Assembly (NCBI RefSeq): GCF_900156055.1
Contig: NZ_FTMQ01000001.1
Span: 496,001-560,000 of the forward strand
Direction of reading: 5' to 3'
DNA: 64,000 bases
DNA from: Rhizobium sp. RU33A
GTDB lineage: Bacteria > Pseudomonadota > Alphaproteobacteria > Rhizobiales > Rhizobiaceae
In this document: positions 45,972 to 55,276 of the stretch, piece after piece
How positions within the stretch are numbered: position 1 is the first letter of the stretch
Layout: the number at the start of each line of letters is the position of its first letter
Position numbers and translations under genes: made by a program
Notes under the pieces: generated by a model
The model's database searches: none
Seen by the model: only the letters and a program-made list of their open reading frames with translations
What the model was told of the DNA's origin: nothing

Positions 45972-46871
45972 ATGACTGCGAAATATCTTGTCACCGGCGC
46001 ATCGGGCCAGCTCGGCCAGCGCGTTGCCCATCATCTCCTTGAGACCTCGGGCGTAGCCGCAGGCGACATCATCGCTGCCAGCCGCAAGCCGGAGCAGCTG
46101 GTAGAGCTCGCTGCAAAGGGCGTGTTGGTCCGCCGGGTCGATTTCGATGATGTCGCATCCATGGAGGCCGCATTCGCCGAGGCCGAAAAGGTGCTGATCA
46201 TCAGCACGGATACGCTTGACCGGCCGGGGCATCGTCTCGTTCAGCATCGCGCGGCCGTCGCCGCAGCTGAAAAGGCCGGTGTCGCCCATCTGCTTTACAC
46301 CTCGATGCCGGAGCCCGTGAACTCAGCTCTGCTCTTCGCCCCCGACCACGAAGGGACGGAAGCGGCTATCGAGGCAAGCTCGGTGCCGGCCTGGACCATT
46401 CTGCGCAACAACTGGTATTTCGAAAACGTCATGATGAGCGCTGGCCCCGCCCTTGCCTCGGGCCATTGGTATTCGGCGGCCGGTGACGGCAAGGTGGCGC
46501 ACATTTCGCGCGATGACATCGGTCGTGCGATTGCCGCAGCGCTCGTCGCCGCTGGCAACGAAAAGACCGTCTACACGCTGACGGGCTCCTCTTCCTACAC
46601 GCATCGCGAAATGGCATCCCTCATCTCCGCCGCTGCCGGCAAGGAGATCACCGTGATCGATGTTCCGGTGGAAGGCCTCGTCCAGGGCATGGTTGGAGCC
46701 GGTCTGCCCGAACCCGTCGCGCGCGTCTTTGCCTCTATCGATACGATGGTCGGAAACGGTGGTCTGGCTCGCATCACTGGTGACTTTAAGTCGCTGACGG
46801 GCACGGAGCCGCAGAGCTTCGAAAGCTGGGTGGAGAACCAGGCCGAAGCTTTCAAATCCATGACTGCGTGA
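45972..46871 (+). CDS. NmrA/SDR-family NAD(P)H:quinone oxidoreductase (YtfG/QorB-like)
   Basis: 299 residues, atypical SDR: YLVTGASGQLGQRVAHHLLE at the N-terminus, NAD(P) site GxxGxxG, HRAAVAAAEKAGVAHLLYTS, ILRNNWYFENVM, and AGDGKVAHISRDDIGRAIAA. These match YtfG (QorB), which reduces quinones by two electrons. AGAGAACC precedes the ATG. Expected role is protection against quinone or electrophile stress, induced through the divergent HxlR regulator. Confidence 0.9.
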   Translation: MTAKYLVTGASGQLGQRVAHHLLETSGVAAGDIIAASRKPEQLVELAAKGVLVRRVDFDDVASMEAAFAEAEKVLIISTDTLDRPGHRLVQHRAAVAAAEKAGVAHLLYTSMPEPVNSALLFAPDHEGTEAAIEASSVPAWTILRNNWYFENVMMSAGPALASGHWYSAAGDGKVAHISRDDIGRAIAAALVAAGNEKTVYTLTGSSSYTHREMASLISAAAGKEITVIDVPVEGLVQGMVGAGLPEPVARVFASIDTMVGNGGLARITGDFKSLTGTEPQSFESWVENQAEAFKSMTA

Positions 46872-46954
46872 TCGCTTTTGGTCACGTAATCGCCTCATCG
46901 GCCGCCGCCAGGCCGGTCCGGTCGTGCCATATCCCACACGTGGCATGACCGCGC

Positions 46955-46990
46955 GACCGCCCGTTCTCCCGAACGGGCGGTCTTGCTTGT
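46955..46990 (+). terminator. Terminator after the quinone reductase gene
   Basis: A perfect 12-bp stem, GACCGCCCGTTC (46955-46966) and GAACGGGCGGTC (46971-46982), with a TCCC loop and a T-rich tail (TTGCTTGTT). Another imperfect hairpin, GTCGTGCCA/TGGCATGAC, lies just before it (46921-46949). Confidence 0.75.
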
Positions 46991-47009
46991 TCAGGAAATC
47001 GAGCGATCC

Positions 47010-47921
47010 TCAGGGCGTCTGGGTGCCCCGTGTCCCGGTATAGATCGCGTAGAGCGAAGTCGAGGCCGTGATGAACAGGCGGTTCTTGCGCGGTCCGCCG
47101 AAGGTCAAATTGGCGACCGCCTGCGGCACCAGGATCTTGCCGAGCAGGGTGCCGTCGGGATGGAAGCAGTGTACGCCGTCGGCAGCACTTGACCAGAGGT
47201 TTCCGTCGACATCCGTCCGCATCCCGTCGGGAATGCCCTTGTCGATATGGGCGAAGACGCGCCCGTTTGTCAGCCGCTTGCCATCGGTCACATCGAAGAC
47301 GCGGATGTATCTTGGAGCGTCTGGTTTGTGGCTGGCGCCGGAATCGGCGACGTAGAGCAGGCGCTCGTCCGGCGAGAAACAGAGCCCGTTCGGCTGCAGG
47401 AAATCGTCGATCACGACGCTGAGCTCGCCTGTCGCAGGATCAAGCCGGTAGACATTGCGGCTCGCCTGTTCCTCGTCAGCCTTGTAGCCCTCGTAATCCG
47501 AGAGAATGCCGTAAGATGGATCGCTGAACCACACGCTGCCGTCGGATTTCACCACCACGTCATTGGGGGAATTCAGCCGCTTGCCCTGGTAGCGATCGGC
47601 GAGCGTTGTGATCGTCCCGTCGATTTCGGTGCGGATGACGCGGCGCCCGCCATGCTCGCAGGAAACAAGCCGTCCCTCGCGGTCACGGGTATTGCCGTTG
47701 ATGAAATGCGAGGGCGCACGATAGATGGAGGTGCCTGCACCCTCGATCCAGCGCAGCACGCGCTCGTTCGGAATGTCGCTGAATAAGAGATAGCCGCCAT
47801 CGTTGAACCAGACGGGACCCTCGGCCCACCGGCAGCCTGTATAGAGCTCTTCGAGAGCGGCGCTGGAAACGAGCAGGTCGCAGAAGCGGGGGTCGCGGAT
47901 CTCGTAATGCGGGTTTTCCAT
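47010..47921 (-). CDS. SMP-30/gluconolactonase family protein
   Basis: 303 residues, six-bladed propeller. Metal-site and family segments: CRWAEGPVWFNDGGYLLFSD (Glu ligand), INGNTRDREGRLVSCEHGGR, LNSPNDVVVKSDGSVWFSDP (Asn and Asp), and QPNGLCFSPDERLLYVADSG (Asn, Asp). These enzymes hydrolyse sugar lactones to aldonic acids. It is the last gene of the sugar ABC operon (20 bases after the permease), so the imported sugar is probably oxidised to a lactone; the dehydrogenase is not next to it. Confidence 0.88.
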   Translation of the reverse strand: MENPHYEIRDPRFCDLLVSSAALEELYTGCRWAEGPVWFNDGGYLLFSDIPNERVLRWIEGAGTSIYRAPSHFINGNTRDREGRLVSCEHGGRRVIRTEIDGTITTLADRYQGKRLNSPNDVVVKSDGSVWFSDPSYGILSDYEGYKADEEQASRNVYRLDPATGELSVVIDDFLQPNGLCFSPDERLLYVADSGASHKPDAPRYIRVFDVTDGKRLTNGRVFAHIDKGIPDGMRTDVDGNLWSSAADGVHCFHPDGTLLGKILVPQAVANLTFGGPRKNRLFITASTSLYAIYTGTRGTQTP

Positions 47922-47941
47922 GGGACGATCCTGGCAGGGCT

Positions 47942-48895
47942 TCAGGTTTTGCCGGTGCTGCGGGTGGTCGGCAGCATGATGACGGCGATGATGATGAGAC
48001 CGGTGAGAATGAGGCGGATGCCTGCGCCAAAACCGTAGGTATTCAGCATCGAAACGACAAGGAACATGAAGAGCGAGGCGCCCCATATCCCCGGAACATT
48101 CGCATTGCCGCCGGCAACCGCCGTGCCGCCGATAACGACGACGGCGATCGACATCAGAAGATATTCCGTGCCCATATTGAGCGCCGCACCGCCAGAGAAG
48201 CTGGCCAGCAGATAGCCGCAGAGGGAGGCGAGCACGGCGCAAAGCAGGTAAGTGACAAGACGCGTGCCGTCGATCGGAATGCCGGCCATACGCGCAGCCC
48301 GGATGCTCTGGCCCATCGCGGCAATCGAGCGACCATAGACAGTGCGGTTGATCACGTACCAGACGATCCCGGAGAGCACCAAGGCAACGAGCGCGACATT
48401 TGGCACGCCGGCCGTAGACGAGGTGGTGAAGTCCGCAAGCCAGCTTGGCGGCTTGATGCGCAAGCCCCGGTTCGTCCAGATCGCCGTGGACTGCACGATG
48501 AAGCTCATCGACAGCGTCGCGATGATCGGCGGAATGCGGAGCAGTTTGATGAGCGCGTAATTGCCGATGCCGATCGCGATCCCGACACCGATGGCGACCA
48601 GCAGCCCGGTCAGGATCATGCTGTTCTCGACATTCATGACCTTGAGCGAAACGGTCGCTGCGAGCGTCATGTTGGCGGGAACCGAGAGGTCGATATTGCC
48701 AGGGCCGAGCGTGATCACCAGCATCTGACCAAGGCCGACCAGCACCGAGAAAGCGCCGAAGGTGAGGGCCGCCTGAGCCAGCCCGACGGTGCTCGCCCCG
48801 CCCGTGAAGACGATGGTGACAAGGAACACGCTGGCGGCCGCGATGAAGGACCAGATCCAGGTCCGGGAAAAGAGCGTGGAGAGTGCCTGGATCAT
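47942..48895 (-). CDS. Sugar ABC transporter permease (RbsC family), second
   Basis: 317 residues and about ten membrane helices. Family marks: GQMLVITLGPGNIDLSVPAN, RIPPIIATLSMSFIVQ, YGRSIAAMGQSIRAARMAGI and VVIGGTAVAGGNANVPG. The ATG at 48895 overlaps the stop of the upstream permease (ATGA). The two permeases form a heterodimeric pore. Confidence 0.92.
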   Translation of the reverse strand: MIQALSTLFSRTWIWSFIAAASVFLVTIVFTGGASTVGLAQAALTFGAFSVLVGLGQMLVITLGPGNIDLSVPANMTLAATVSLKVMNVENSMILTGLLVAIGVGIAIGIGNYALIKLLRIPPIIATLSMSFIVQSTAIWTNRGLRIKPPSWLADFTTSSTAGVPNVALVALVLSGIVWYVINRTVYGRSIAAMGQSIRAARMAGIPIDGTRLVTYLLCAVLASLCGYLLASFSGGAALNMGTEYLLMSIAVVVIGGTAVAGGNANVPGIWGASLFMFLVVSMLNTYGFGAGIRLILTGLIIIAVIMLPTTRSTGKT

Positions 48896-49839
48896 GACTT
48901 GCCCTTCCGGCCTTCGGCGCGATTGAGGGCAAGGCGCAACGTCAGCACCAGGATCAGGATCGCGCCTTGGGCGCCGATCTGCCAGTCCGGCGAGATCCGC
49001 AGGAAGGACAGGAAAGAGCCGGCCAGCGTCAGGGTGAGCGCACCGATGACAGCACCGATCGGCGAAACGCGCCCGCCGACGAATTCGCCGCCGCCGAGAA
49101 TGACACCGGCGATCGAGAGCAGCGTGTAGCGCAGCGCAATGTTGGCGTCCGCTGATGTGGTTAGCCCCACCAGCGCCATGCCGGCGAGCACCGCAAAGAA
49201 GCCGGCGAGACCATAGACGGCCGCCCGCGCACCGATGATCGACCATCCGGCCCGGGCGACAGAGCGGCTATTGCCGCCCACCCCGCGCAAGACGACGCCG
49301 AAGGATGAGCGCATGATTACGTAGTGGCTGACAACGGCGATCAGGATGCTGGCGACGATCGCCATCGGAAGCAGCGGCGGCTTGACCGTCATGATAGCCC
49401 GGATCCAGCCGGGGGCCTCGCCACCGGGTGCCGGCAGGATGAGGACGGCAAGTCCGCCCCAGACGAAACTCATGCCGAGTGTCACCACGATGGAGGGCAG
49501 ATCCCGAAGGTGGATCATCACACCGATCAGGGCGTAGACGCCGATCGCGGCCATCAGAATGAAGACACCCAGCAGAGGCGACGACTGCAGGTAGGTCGCC
49601 GTCACACAGGCCACGAAGCTCACGAAGGTGCCCATCGACAGATCGAGGTCGTTGACCGTCATGATCAGCATCTGCGCAATGGTCGCGAGCGCAATCGGCA
49701 CCGCGAGATTGAACAGCAGGTTGAGCCCGGTATAGCTCATGGCCCTCGGCTGAAGATAGAAGACGGCGGCCAGCAGCCCGACCAGCGAAAGAGCCGGGAT
49801 CAGCAGGCGCAACCCGTCGGCTGAGAAGAACTTCGTCAT
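48892..49839 (-). CDS. Sugar ABC transporter permease (RbsC family), first
   Basis: 315 residues. [55 protein letters not shown], and [20 protein letters not shown] are the usual motifs. The start overlaps the ATPase stop by 4 bases, and the end overlaps the next permease, so all three are translationally coupled. Confidence 0.92.
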   Translation of the reverse strand: MTKFFSADGLRLLIPALSLVGLLAAVFYLQPRAMSYTGLNLLFNLAVPIALATIAQMLIMTVNDLDLSMGTFVSFVACVTATYLQSSPLLGVFILMAAIGVYALIGVMIHLRDLPSIVVTLGMSFVWGGLAVLILPAPGGEAPGWIRAIMTVKPPLLPMAIVASILIAVVSHYVIMRSSFGVVLRGVGGNSRSVARAGWSIIGARAAVYGLAGFFAVLAGMALVGLTTSADANIALRYTLLSIAGVILGGGEFVGGRVSPIGAVIGALTLTLAGSFLSFLRISPDWQIGAQGAILILVLTLRLALNRAEGRKGKS

Positions 49840-51302
49840 GCGGCCTCCTGGAAGGAGGCGGAGAGGATGTTTTCTTCCGTCACCTCGTCGCCCTTCAGTT
49901 CGGCAACGATCATGCCGTTGTTGAACACATAGACGCGATCGCAGAGGCAGACCTCGTCCATCTCGGTCGAGTACCAGACGAAGGTCCGCCCGGCGTCAGC
50001 CTCCTGGCGCAGGATGGCATAGACCTCCTGCTTGGTGCCGAAATCGACGCCGCGCATCGGGTCGTCCATCAAAACAACGGGTGCACGGCTTGCGAGCGCT
50101 CGGGCGAACAGAACCTTCTGCTGGTTTCCGCCCGAAAGCGACAGGATCGGATTGTCCATGTCGGGGGTGCGGATGCCGATCCGGTCCTTCCAGGTCTGTC
50201 CCAGCGTCCTTTCCCGATCGAAATCCAGGGTCTGCAGCCGCGACAGATCCGGCAGGATGCCGATGCTGAGGTTTCTGAGGATGCTCCACAGCGTGAAGGT
50301 GCCGTTGACGGCTCGGTCGCCGGCCACGAAGGCCACTTCGGGGTCATCGGCCCTCAGCCAGTTGCCGGTTCGGGATTCGAAAAGGCCGACCAGCATGTCC
50401 GTCTGGCCGTGCCCGCCGAGACCGGCGAAACCGACGATTTCACCCTTCATGGCCTGGAAGGGGAGGCCGCGTCCGCGCACCGGCGCTGCGGTCAGCACAC
50501 TTGCCGTGTCCGTCCTCTCTAGGTGCGTGCGGGCCTCGCGCGTCTTTACCACGCTGCCCATGGCCTCGATCAGGCCATGTTCCGAAAATTCCTCGGCCGG
50601 CCTCTGGCTGACCACCCTGCCATCCTTCATGACGACGATGCGGCTGGAGACGGAGAGTATTTCGCCGAGAATGTGGGAGATGAAGAGGATCGAGCCGCCA
50701 TCGCGGACAAAGCGCTCGACATAGGCGAGCAGCTGTTCGGCAAGCCGCGCATCCAGCGACGACGTCGGCTCGTCCAGGATGACGAGACGGACGGGAGCGC
50801 CGATCTCACAGAAGGTAATCGCGATCTCCACCATCTGGCGTTCCGCGATGGTGAGCGTGCCGACGGCCTCGTGGCAGTCGATCGAATGACCTGGGAAGAT
50901 TTCCTGCAATTTGCTCTCGATCAGGGCTGCCCCCCGCTTCCGCCAGCCCCAGCCTTTGAGGCTCCGATGCATGACGCGGGTATTCTCCACGATCGTCAGG
51001 TTCGGGCAGAGCGAGAGCTCCTGGAAGACGCAGCGAATGCCGGCCTCGCGCGCAGCATTGATGCTGTGGCCGCCGCTGCCGTGACCGTATCGGATGGTGC
51101 CGTCATGCGGGCTGAGCCCGCCATTGATAACGTTGACGATGGTAGATTTGCCGGCGCCATTGTGGCCGACTAGGCCGACGCATTCTCCGGCGCCGATCTC
51201 AAGCGTGACGCCGTCGAGCGCCTTCACTGCGCCGAAACTCACTCTCGCATCCGTAACGCTGACGACGGGCCGTCCATCGCCCTTATCGAGCATGGCATTC
51301 AT
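49836..51302 (-). CDS. Sugar ABC transporter ATP-binding protein (RbsA/XylG type)
   Basis: 488 residues, two fused ABC domains. The first has Walker [10 protein letters not shown], signature-equivalent [12 protein letters not shown] and Walker [14 protein letters not shown]. The second has a degenerate Walker A (GLGGHGQTD), as is normal, then [15 protein letters not shown] and [12 protein letters not shown]. The ATG at 51302 follows GAGAGAG by about 10 bases; a GTG at 51320 is possible but has no ribosome site. Confidence 0.92.
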   Translation of the reverse strand: MNAMLDKGDGRPVVSVTDARVSFGAVKALDGVTLEIGAGECVGLVGHNGAGKSTIVNVINGGLSPHDGTIRYGHGSGGHSINAAREAGIRCVFQELSLCPNLTIVENTRVMHRSLKGWGWRKRGAALIESKLQEIFPGHSIDCHEAVGTLTIAERQMVEIAITFCEIGAPVRLVILDEPTSSLDARLAEQLLAYVERFVRDGGSILFISHILGEILSVSSRIVVMKDGRVVSQRPAEEFSEHGLIEAMGSVVKTREARTHLERTDTASVLTAAPVRGRGLPFQAMKGEIVGFAGLGGHGQTDMLVGLFESRTGNWLRADDPEVAFVAGDRAVNGTFTLWSILRNLSIGILPDLSRLQTLDFDRERTLGQTWKDRIGIRTPDMDNPILSLSGGNQQKVLFARALASRAPVVLMDDPMRGVDFGTKQEVYAILRQEADAGRTFVWYSTEMDEVCLCDRVYVFNNGMIVAELKGDEVTEENILSASFQEAA

Positions 51303-51343
51303 ACTGAACAACTCTCTCACTCAATCGCCAAAGGTTCCCCACA

Positions 51344-51367
51344 CCGCCCGGCCCGAAGGCCGGACGG
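51344..51367 (-). other. UUCG-capped hairpin between the binding-protein and ATPase genes
   Basis: On the minus-strand message, CCGTCCGGCC pairs with GGCCGGGCGG (one G-T pair) around a UUCG tetraloop. There is no T run. Such structures typically protect the abundant binding-protein message from 3' decay. Confidence 0.7.
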
Positions 51368-51388
51368 TTCGGGGAGGTTTCCGGTCGA

Positions 51389-52405
51389 TTACATCGCAGA
51401 ACCGATGACCTTCTGGGCGTCTTCGAGAGAATACTCGACGTTTGCGACGCCGCCTGCCTGGGTATTGGCGAGGTTGGCTTCGAGATTGTCCTGGTCGATG
51501 CGCAGGAAGGGAACGACGAGGTCCTTCTTCACTTCTTTGCCGTCGAGGATCTGCTGGGCGACCCAGAAGGCGAGCGTCGAAACGCCGGGTGCAATCGAGA
51601 CCGACATGGTCTCATACTGGTTGGCGTCCTTCTGTTCCTTCCACCACTTCAGCTCGTCCTCGCGATTGCCCATGACGATGACGGGCATCGGACGGTTGGC
51701 AGCCGCAATCGCCTGGGCCGCACCATAGCCATCGCCACCCTGGGTCACGACACCAACGAGTTCCGGCAGGCTCGGCAGAATGCCGGCGACGGCCTTCTGC
51801 GCGACGTCCTGCGCCCAGTCGCCATGCACGGAGCCGACGATCTTGAATTGCGGGAACTGCTCAACACCGGCATGGATGCCGGCCGAGATTTCGTCATCGA
51901 CGAAGACGCCGGCAAGGCCGCGGATTTCGAGCAGGTTGCCGCCCTGCGGCAGCTTGCCGGAGAGATATTCGACCTGGCTGCGGCCCATTTCCTTGAAGTC
52001 GACGGCGATGCGCCAGGCGCAGGGTTCGGTGACGATGCCGTCGAAGGACACGACGGTGATGCCGGCATCACAGGCTTCCTTGACCGCACCGTTGAGCGCG
52101 GTCGGCGAGGCTGCGTTAATGACGATGGCGTCATAGCCCTGCAGGATCATGTTCTGGATCTGGGCTGCCTGTTCGGTCGCCTGGTTTTCGGCGGTCGTGA
52201 AGGCGTCGGCGGCTGCGACCTGTCCGGCCTTCACGGCCTCGCCGGTCACCTTTTCCCAGCTGGTCAGCATGGCCTGGCGCCAGGAATTGCCGGCATAGTT
52301 GTTCGAAAGGGCAATCTTCTTGGCCGAGGTGTCGGCCATTGCGGGCATGGATGTGGCGATAAGGCACAGTGCCGCGCTCGCCAGAAGGGTTCTGCTGGTC
52401 TTCAT
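51389..52405 (-). CDS. Sugar ABC transporter substrate-binding protein
   Basis: 338 residues with a signal peptide (MKTSRTLLASAALCLIATS, cleavage near AMA-DTS). Periplasmic-binding type 1 (RbsB-like) fold: KKIALSNNYAGNSWRQAM, QNMILQGYDAIVINAASPTA, GITVVSFDGIV and GVVTQGGDGYGAAQAI. First gene of a five-gene operon with ATPase, two permeases and SMP-30 lactonase. GGGAGTGAG precedes the ATG. Ligand unknown; a pentose, hexose or related polyol is likely. Confidence 0.9.
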   Translation of the reverse strand: MKTSRTLLASAALCLIATSMPAMADTSAKKIALSNNYAGNSWRQAMLTSWEKVTGEAVKAGQVAAADAFTTAENQATEQAAQIQNMILQGYDAIVINAASPTALNGAVKEACDAGITVVSFDGIVTEPCAWRIAVDFKEMGRSQVEYLSGKLPQGGNLLEIRGLAGVFVDDEISAGIHAGVEQFPQFKIVGSVHGDWAQDVAQKAVAGILPSLPELVGVVTQGGDGYGAAQAIAAANRPMPVIVMGNREDELKWWKEQKDANQYETMSVSIAPGVSTLAFWVAQQILDGKEVKKDLVVPFLRIDQDNLEANLANTQAGGVANVEYSLEDAQKVIGSAM

Positions 52406-52550
52406 GATCTCACTCCCTGTTGTCCGGCGCTCTTGGCGCCGGTTTCCTCCAAACAGCCGGACGTGTCCCGGTCTGAATTCCCCGCCGAGTTCCTCTTCTC
52501 GGCAGGATCAGGATGGAGGCAACGGCGACGTCTGTACAGGTTGGGGACGG

Positions 52551-52599
52551 CAGGACGTTTGCGGGAATTACGCAAAGTCCTGCGGGATCCCGCAGGACG
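52551..52599. promoter_or_regulatory. Overlapping palindrome array between sugar ABC operon and two-component genes
   Basis: CAGGAC(G)TTTGCG (52551-52563) pairs with CGCAAAGTCCTG (52571-52582) across 7 bases, with one bulged G. The GTCCTG end of that arm is shared with a second, perfect palindrome: GTCCTGCGGG (52577-52586), centre AT, CCCGCAGGAC (52589-52598). TGCGGGA therefore repeats directly at 52560 and 52581, exactly 21 bases apart (two helical turns), and CAGGACG at 52551 and 52593 (42 apart, four turns). The phasing fits binding of two regulator dimers on one DNA face. It lies 146 bases from the binding-protein start and 65 bases before the kinase start. Confidence 0.75.
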
Positions 52600-52663
52600 A
52601 CCACCCTCTCGAGATGTGTTATGAAAGAGATGCGGCCGTGGGAGTGGTCGCGGGGAGGACATT

Positions 52664-53908
52664 ATGCTCAAGATCGCGCCGTCAGCGCTGCTCGATCACT
52701 ATCTCGGCATTTCCCGGCTTCTGGCCGGTCAGCTCGATTTCCGTTCGGCGATCAAGGCCGTTGGTGTCGAAGTATCGCATATCGTGCCGCATGACCACCT
52801 CGATGTCTGCATCACCATGGTCAACGGTCTCTACCACACGGCCTATGAGACCGGCCTCGATACCTTCTGGGGTCAGACAACACCCGCTCCCGTGGCGAGC
52901 AGCCCGATCCGCACCCTGCTCTGGGGCGAAATCGACTTCCTGCTGACGGATGATGCACAGCAGGAGACGCGCTACCACGTCGACACGCCCTTCACCCGCC
53001 CGATCTTCGAGCACAATCTGCGCAGCCGTCTCCATGTGCCGCTCAAGGTGCGCGGGGAAGTCATCGGCGCGCTCAGCTGCTCGTCGCACGCGGTCGGTTT
53101 CTACACAGAGCAGGACGTGGCCAATGCCCAGTCGATCGCCGATCTGCTCGCGCCCTACTTCTTTGCCTTGAGAGCCGCCGAACAGGCCAAACAATCGGCG
53201 ATCGTCGAGGCCGAGGCACGCGCCCGCGAGGAGGGGCTGCGGGCCGGTGCCTTGAGCCTGACGGAAGCACTGGAACGTGAGCGGCAGCGCATCGGTATGG
53301 ATCTGCATGACCAGACGCTTGCCGACCTCACCCGTCTTTCACGACGCATCGACCGGCTGATGCAGGAAGGCGAGGTGAAAGGCGAGGCGCTGGAACCGGT
53401 TGGGCGCGGCCTGCAGCATTGCATGCAGGACCTCCGCGAAATCATCGAGGAGGCCAAACCCTCGGTGCTGCAGCTCTTCGGCTTTGCCCACGCCATCGAG
53501 AACCATCTCGACCGCGCCGTACGTGATCACGGCTCGCAGCTTGCCTGGAGCCTCAGCGACGACACAGACGGTCTGATCGACACGATCGACCAGTCTGTCC
53601 GCATCGCCCTGTTCCGAATAGCGCAGGAAGCCATCAACAACGCCGTGCGCCATGCGCAGGCAAATGTCCTGGAGTTGAAGTTGAAAAGTACGGCACACGC
53701 CCTGACGATCGAGGTGGCCGATGACGGCCAGGGGCTTTCACGCTCGGATCGCAGCGCCGGAGGCGGCATCGACAACATGGTGACGCGGGCGCGGCTGATT
53801 TCCGCCAAGTTGACGCTGGGCACGGCGCGAGAGGGTAAAGGGACCGTGATGCGCGTGCAGATGCCGCTCACCCTCGCCAAGGCAGGATTGCTGGAGGTAT
53901 CCAAGTGA
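52664..53908 (+). CDS. GAF-domain sensor histidine kinase (NarL-partner type)
   Basis: 414 residues, no membrane segments. GAF-like input at ~15-175 (HIVPHDHLDVCITMVNGLYH, LHVPLKVRGEVIGALSCSSH); coiled linker; HisKA_3 with phospho-acceptor His215 in RQRIGMDLHDQTLADL; HATPase_c at ~300-405 (FRIAQEAINNAVRHAQA, GGGIDNMVTRARL). GGGAGGAC precedes the ATG. The response regulator gene overlaps its end by 4 bases. Divergent from the sugar ABC operon. A soluble kinase with a GAF domain suggests sensing of a cytoplasmic metabolite or redox state. Confidence 0.92.
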   Translation: MLKIAPSALLDHYLGISRLLAGQLDFRSAIKAVGVEVSHIVPHDHLDVCITMVNGLYHTAYETGLDTFWGQTTPAPVASSPIRTLLWGEIDFLLTDDAQQETRYHVDTPFTRPIFEHNLRSRLHVPLKVRGEVIGALSCSSHAVGFYTEQDVANAQSIADLLAPYFFALRAAEQAKQSAIVEAEARAREEGLRAGALSLTEALERERQRIGMDLHDQTLADLTRLSRRIDRLMQEGEVKGEALEPVGRGLQHCMQDLREIIEEAKPSVLQLFGFAHAIENHLDRAVRDHGSQLAWSLSDDTDGLIDTIDQSVRIALFRIAQEAINNAVRHAQANVLELKLKSTAHALTIEVADDGQGLSRSDRSAGGGIDNMVTRARLISAKLTLGTAREGKGTVMRVQMPLTLAKAGLLEVSK

Positions 53909-54627
53909 AGGTTCTCATCGTCGAAGACGATCCGCTGCATCGGTCGTATTTGCTGGAGGCCGTCTGTGCCGCCCTTCCCGAATGCGACAAGGTCATCGAG
54001 GCCGGCAATGGGGCCGAAGGCGAGCGCCTTGCGCGCGATCACAAGTCCGCCCATGTCGTCATGGACCTGCAGATGAACGCGCGCAATGGCATCGAGGCGG
54101 CGCGCACCATCTGGAAGGAACGACCCGATACGCGCATCCTCTTCTGGTCGAACTATTCCGACGAGGCCTATGTCCGCGGCGTCTCTCGTATCGTGCCGGA
54201 TGGGGCAGCTTACGGCTACGTGCTCAAATCCGCTTCCGATGAGCGCCTCAAGCTCGCGCTCCGCAGCATCTTTGTCGAGGCGCAATGCGTCATCGACCGC
54301 GAGGTGCGCGGCATGCAGCAGAAGAGCCTTGGCCAGGTGAAGGGCTTCAGCGACAGCGAATACGAGATCCTGGTCGACATCGCGCTCGGCCTCACCGATC
54401 GCACGATCGCCCGCCGTCGGGGCCTGTCCATCCGCAGCGTCCAGAACCGCCTTCAGCAGCTTTACGAAAAGCTCGGCGTCTACCAGATGTCGGTCGAGGA
54501 TAGCGACGAGGGACGCTTCAATCTGAGGGCAAGGGCAGTGACGGTTGCGCTTTTGCGCAAGCTGTTGAACTACAGCGCTCTGGAGCGCGCCGAAGCCGAG
54601 CTTGCGGAGTGGCTGCGGTCTCATTGA
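53905..54627 (+). CDS. Response regulator with receiver and helix-turn-helix output
   Basis: 240 residues. Receiver ~1-125 with acidic pocket E7-D8-D9, phosphorylation site Asp54 (VVMDLQM) and Lys in YGYVLKSAS. The output helix-turn-helix at ~150-200 (FSDSEYEILVDIALGLTDRT, IARRRGLSIRSVQNRLQQLY) is of the LuxR/NarL type. The start is GTG at 53905, overlapping the kinase stop (GTGA), with GGAGG upstream. Cognate to the preceding kinase. Confidence 0.92.
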   Translation: MKVLIVEDDPLHRSYLLEAVCAALPECDKVIEAGNGAEGERLARDHKSAHVVMDLQMNARNGIEAARTIWKERPDTRILFWSNYSDEAYVRGVSRIVPDGAAYGYVLKSASDERLKLALRSIFVEAQCVIDREVRGMQQKSLGQVKGFSDSEYEILVDIALGLTDRTIARRRGLSIRSVQNRLQQLYEKLGVYQMSVEDSDEGRFNLRARAVTVALLRKLLNYSALERAEAELAEWLRSH

Positions 54628-54687
54628 CCGATCCCGACCGCCCAGATGCCTGTTGACGATCGCCCGCGAAGTTGGGAGACCGGGGCA

Positions 54688-55245
54688 ATGGATGAACCGT
54701 CGAAAGCCACTGAAGATCAGCCGACGCCACGCATGTTGGCCTGGGCGAAGAACTCGGCTGCCTACCGGCTTGCCAAGCGCATGATGACCGAACGAGAACT
54801 CGCCGACGCCATCAGGCGCAAGGCGCGCAGCAAGTTCGAGGATGTCAGTGAAGCGCAGCTAAACGCGCTGGCCGAGGCAGCTCTCGCTTTCGGCCGCAAC
54901 ATGAAGGCGCTGGACGACCAGAACTATGCGGAGATCCGGGCGAATTCGGCGGCGCGCAGCGGCCGCTCCAAGCGCGCAATTGCCCGCAAGCTTGCTGAGA
55001 AGGGTGTGGACCGCGCTATCGTTGAGGCAGTCCTGGTGGACGCCGACGATTTTCGCTCGGCCGTCGTCTATGCGCGCAAGAAGGCCTTCGGGCCCTTCCG
55101 CCGGCCGGATGTTGAAGCCGACGACGCCCGCTGGAGCAAAGAGATCGCCTCCTTCGCCCGCCAGGGCTTCGGCTTCGATCTGGCCAAGCGTGTGCTCGAC
55201 ATGGAGCGTGAAGAGGCGGAGGATATTCTCCTCGGGCCTGCGTGA
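54688..55245 (+). CDS. recX: RecX family regulatory protein
   Basis: 185 residues from the ATG at 54688 (GGGAG about 9 bases upstream); a start at 54646 would add 14 residues. Three-helix repeats typical of RecX: AAYRLAKRMMTERELADAIR, AIARKLAEKGVDRAIVEAVL, and FARQGFGFDLAKRVLDM. RecX binds RecA filaments and limits their extension. The gene is not next to recA. It follows the response regulator by 60 bases and converges on the GGDEF gene. Confidence 0.85.
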   Translation: MDEPSKATEDQPTPRMLAWAKNSAAYRLAKRMMTERELADAIRRKARSKFEDVSEAQLNALAEAALAFGRNMKALDDQNYAEIRANSAARSGRSKRAIARKLAEKGVDRAIVEAVLVDADDFRSAVVYARKKAFGPFRRPDVEADDARWSKEIASFARQGFGFDLAKRVLDMEREEAEDILLGPA

Positions 55246-55276
55246 ACGGATCAGGCTGACGGGCAAATGGTCTGTT

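Noticed and set aside
47942..49246. Permease start extended to 49246
   Set aside because: The extra N-terminus overlaps the other permease gene; the ATG at 48895 overlaps the upstream stop in the usual ATGA manner.
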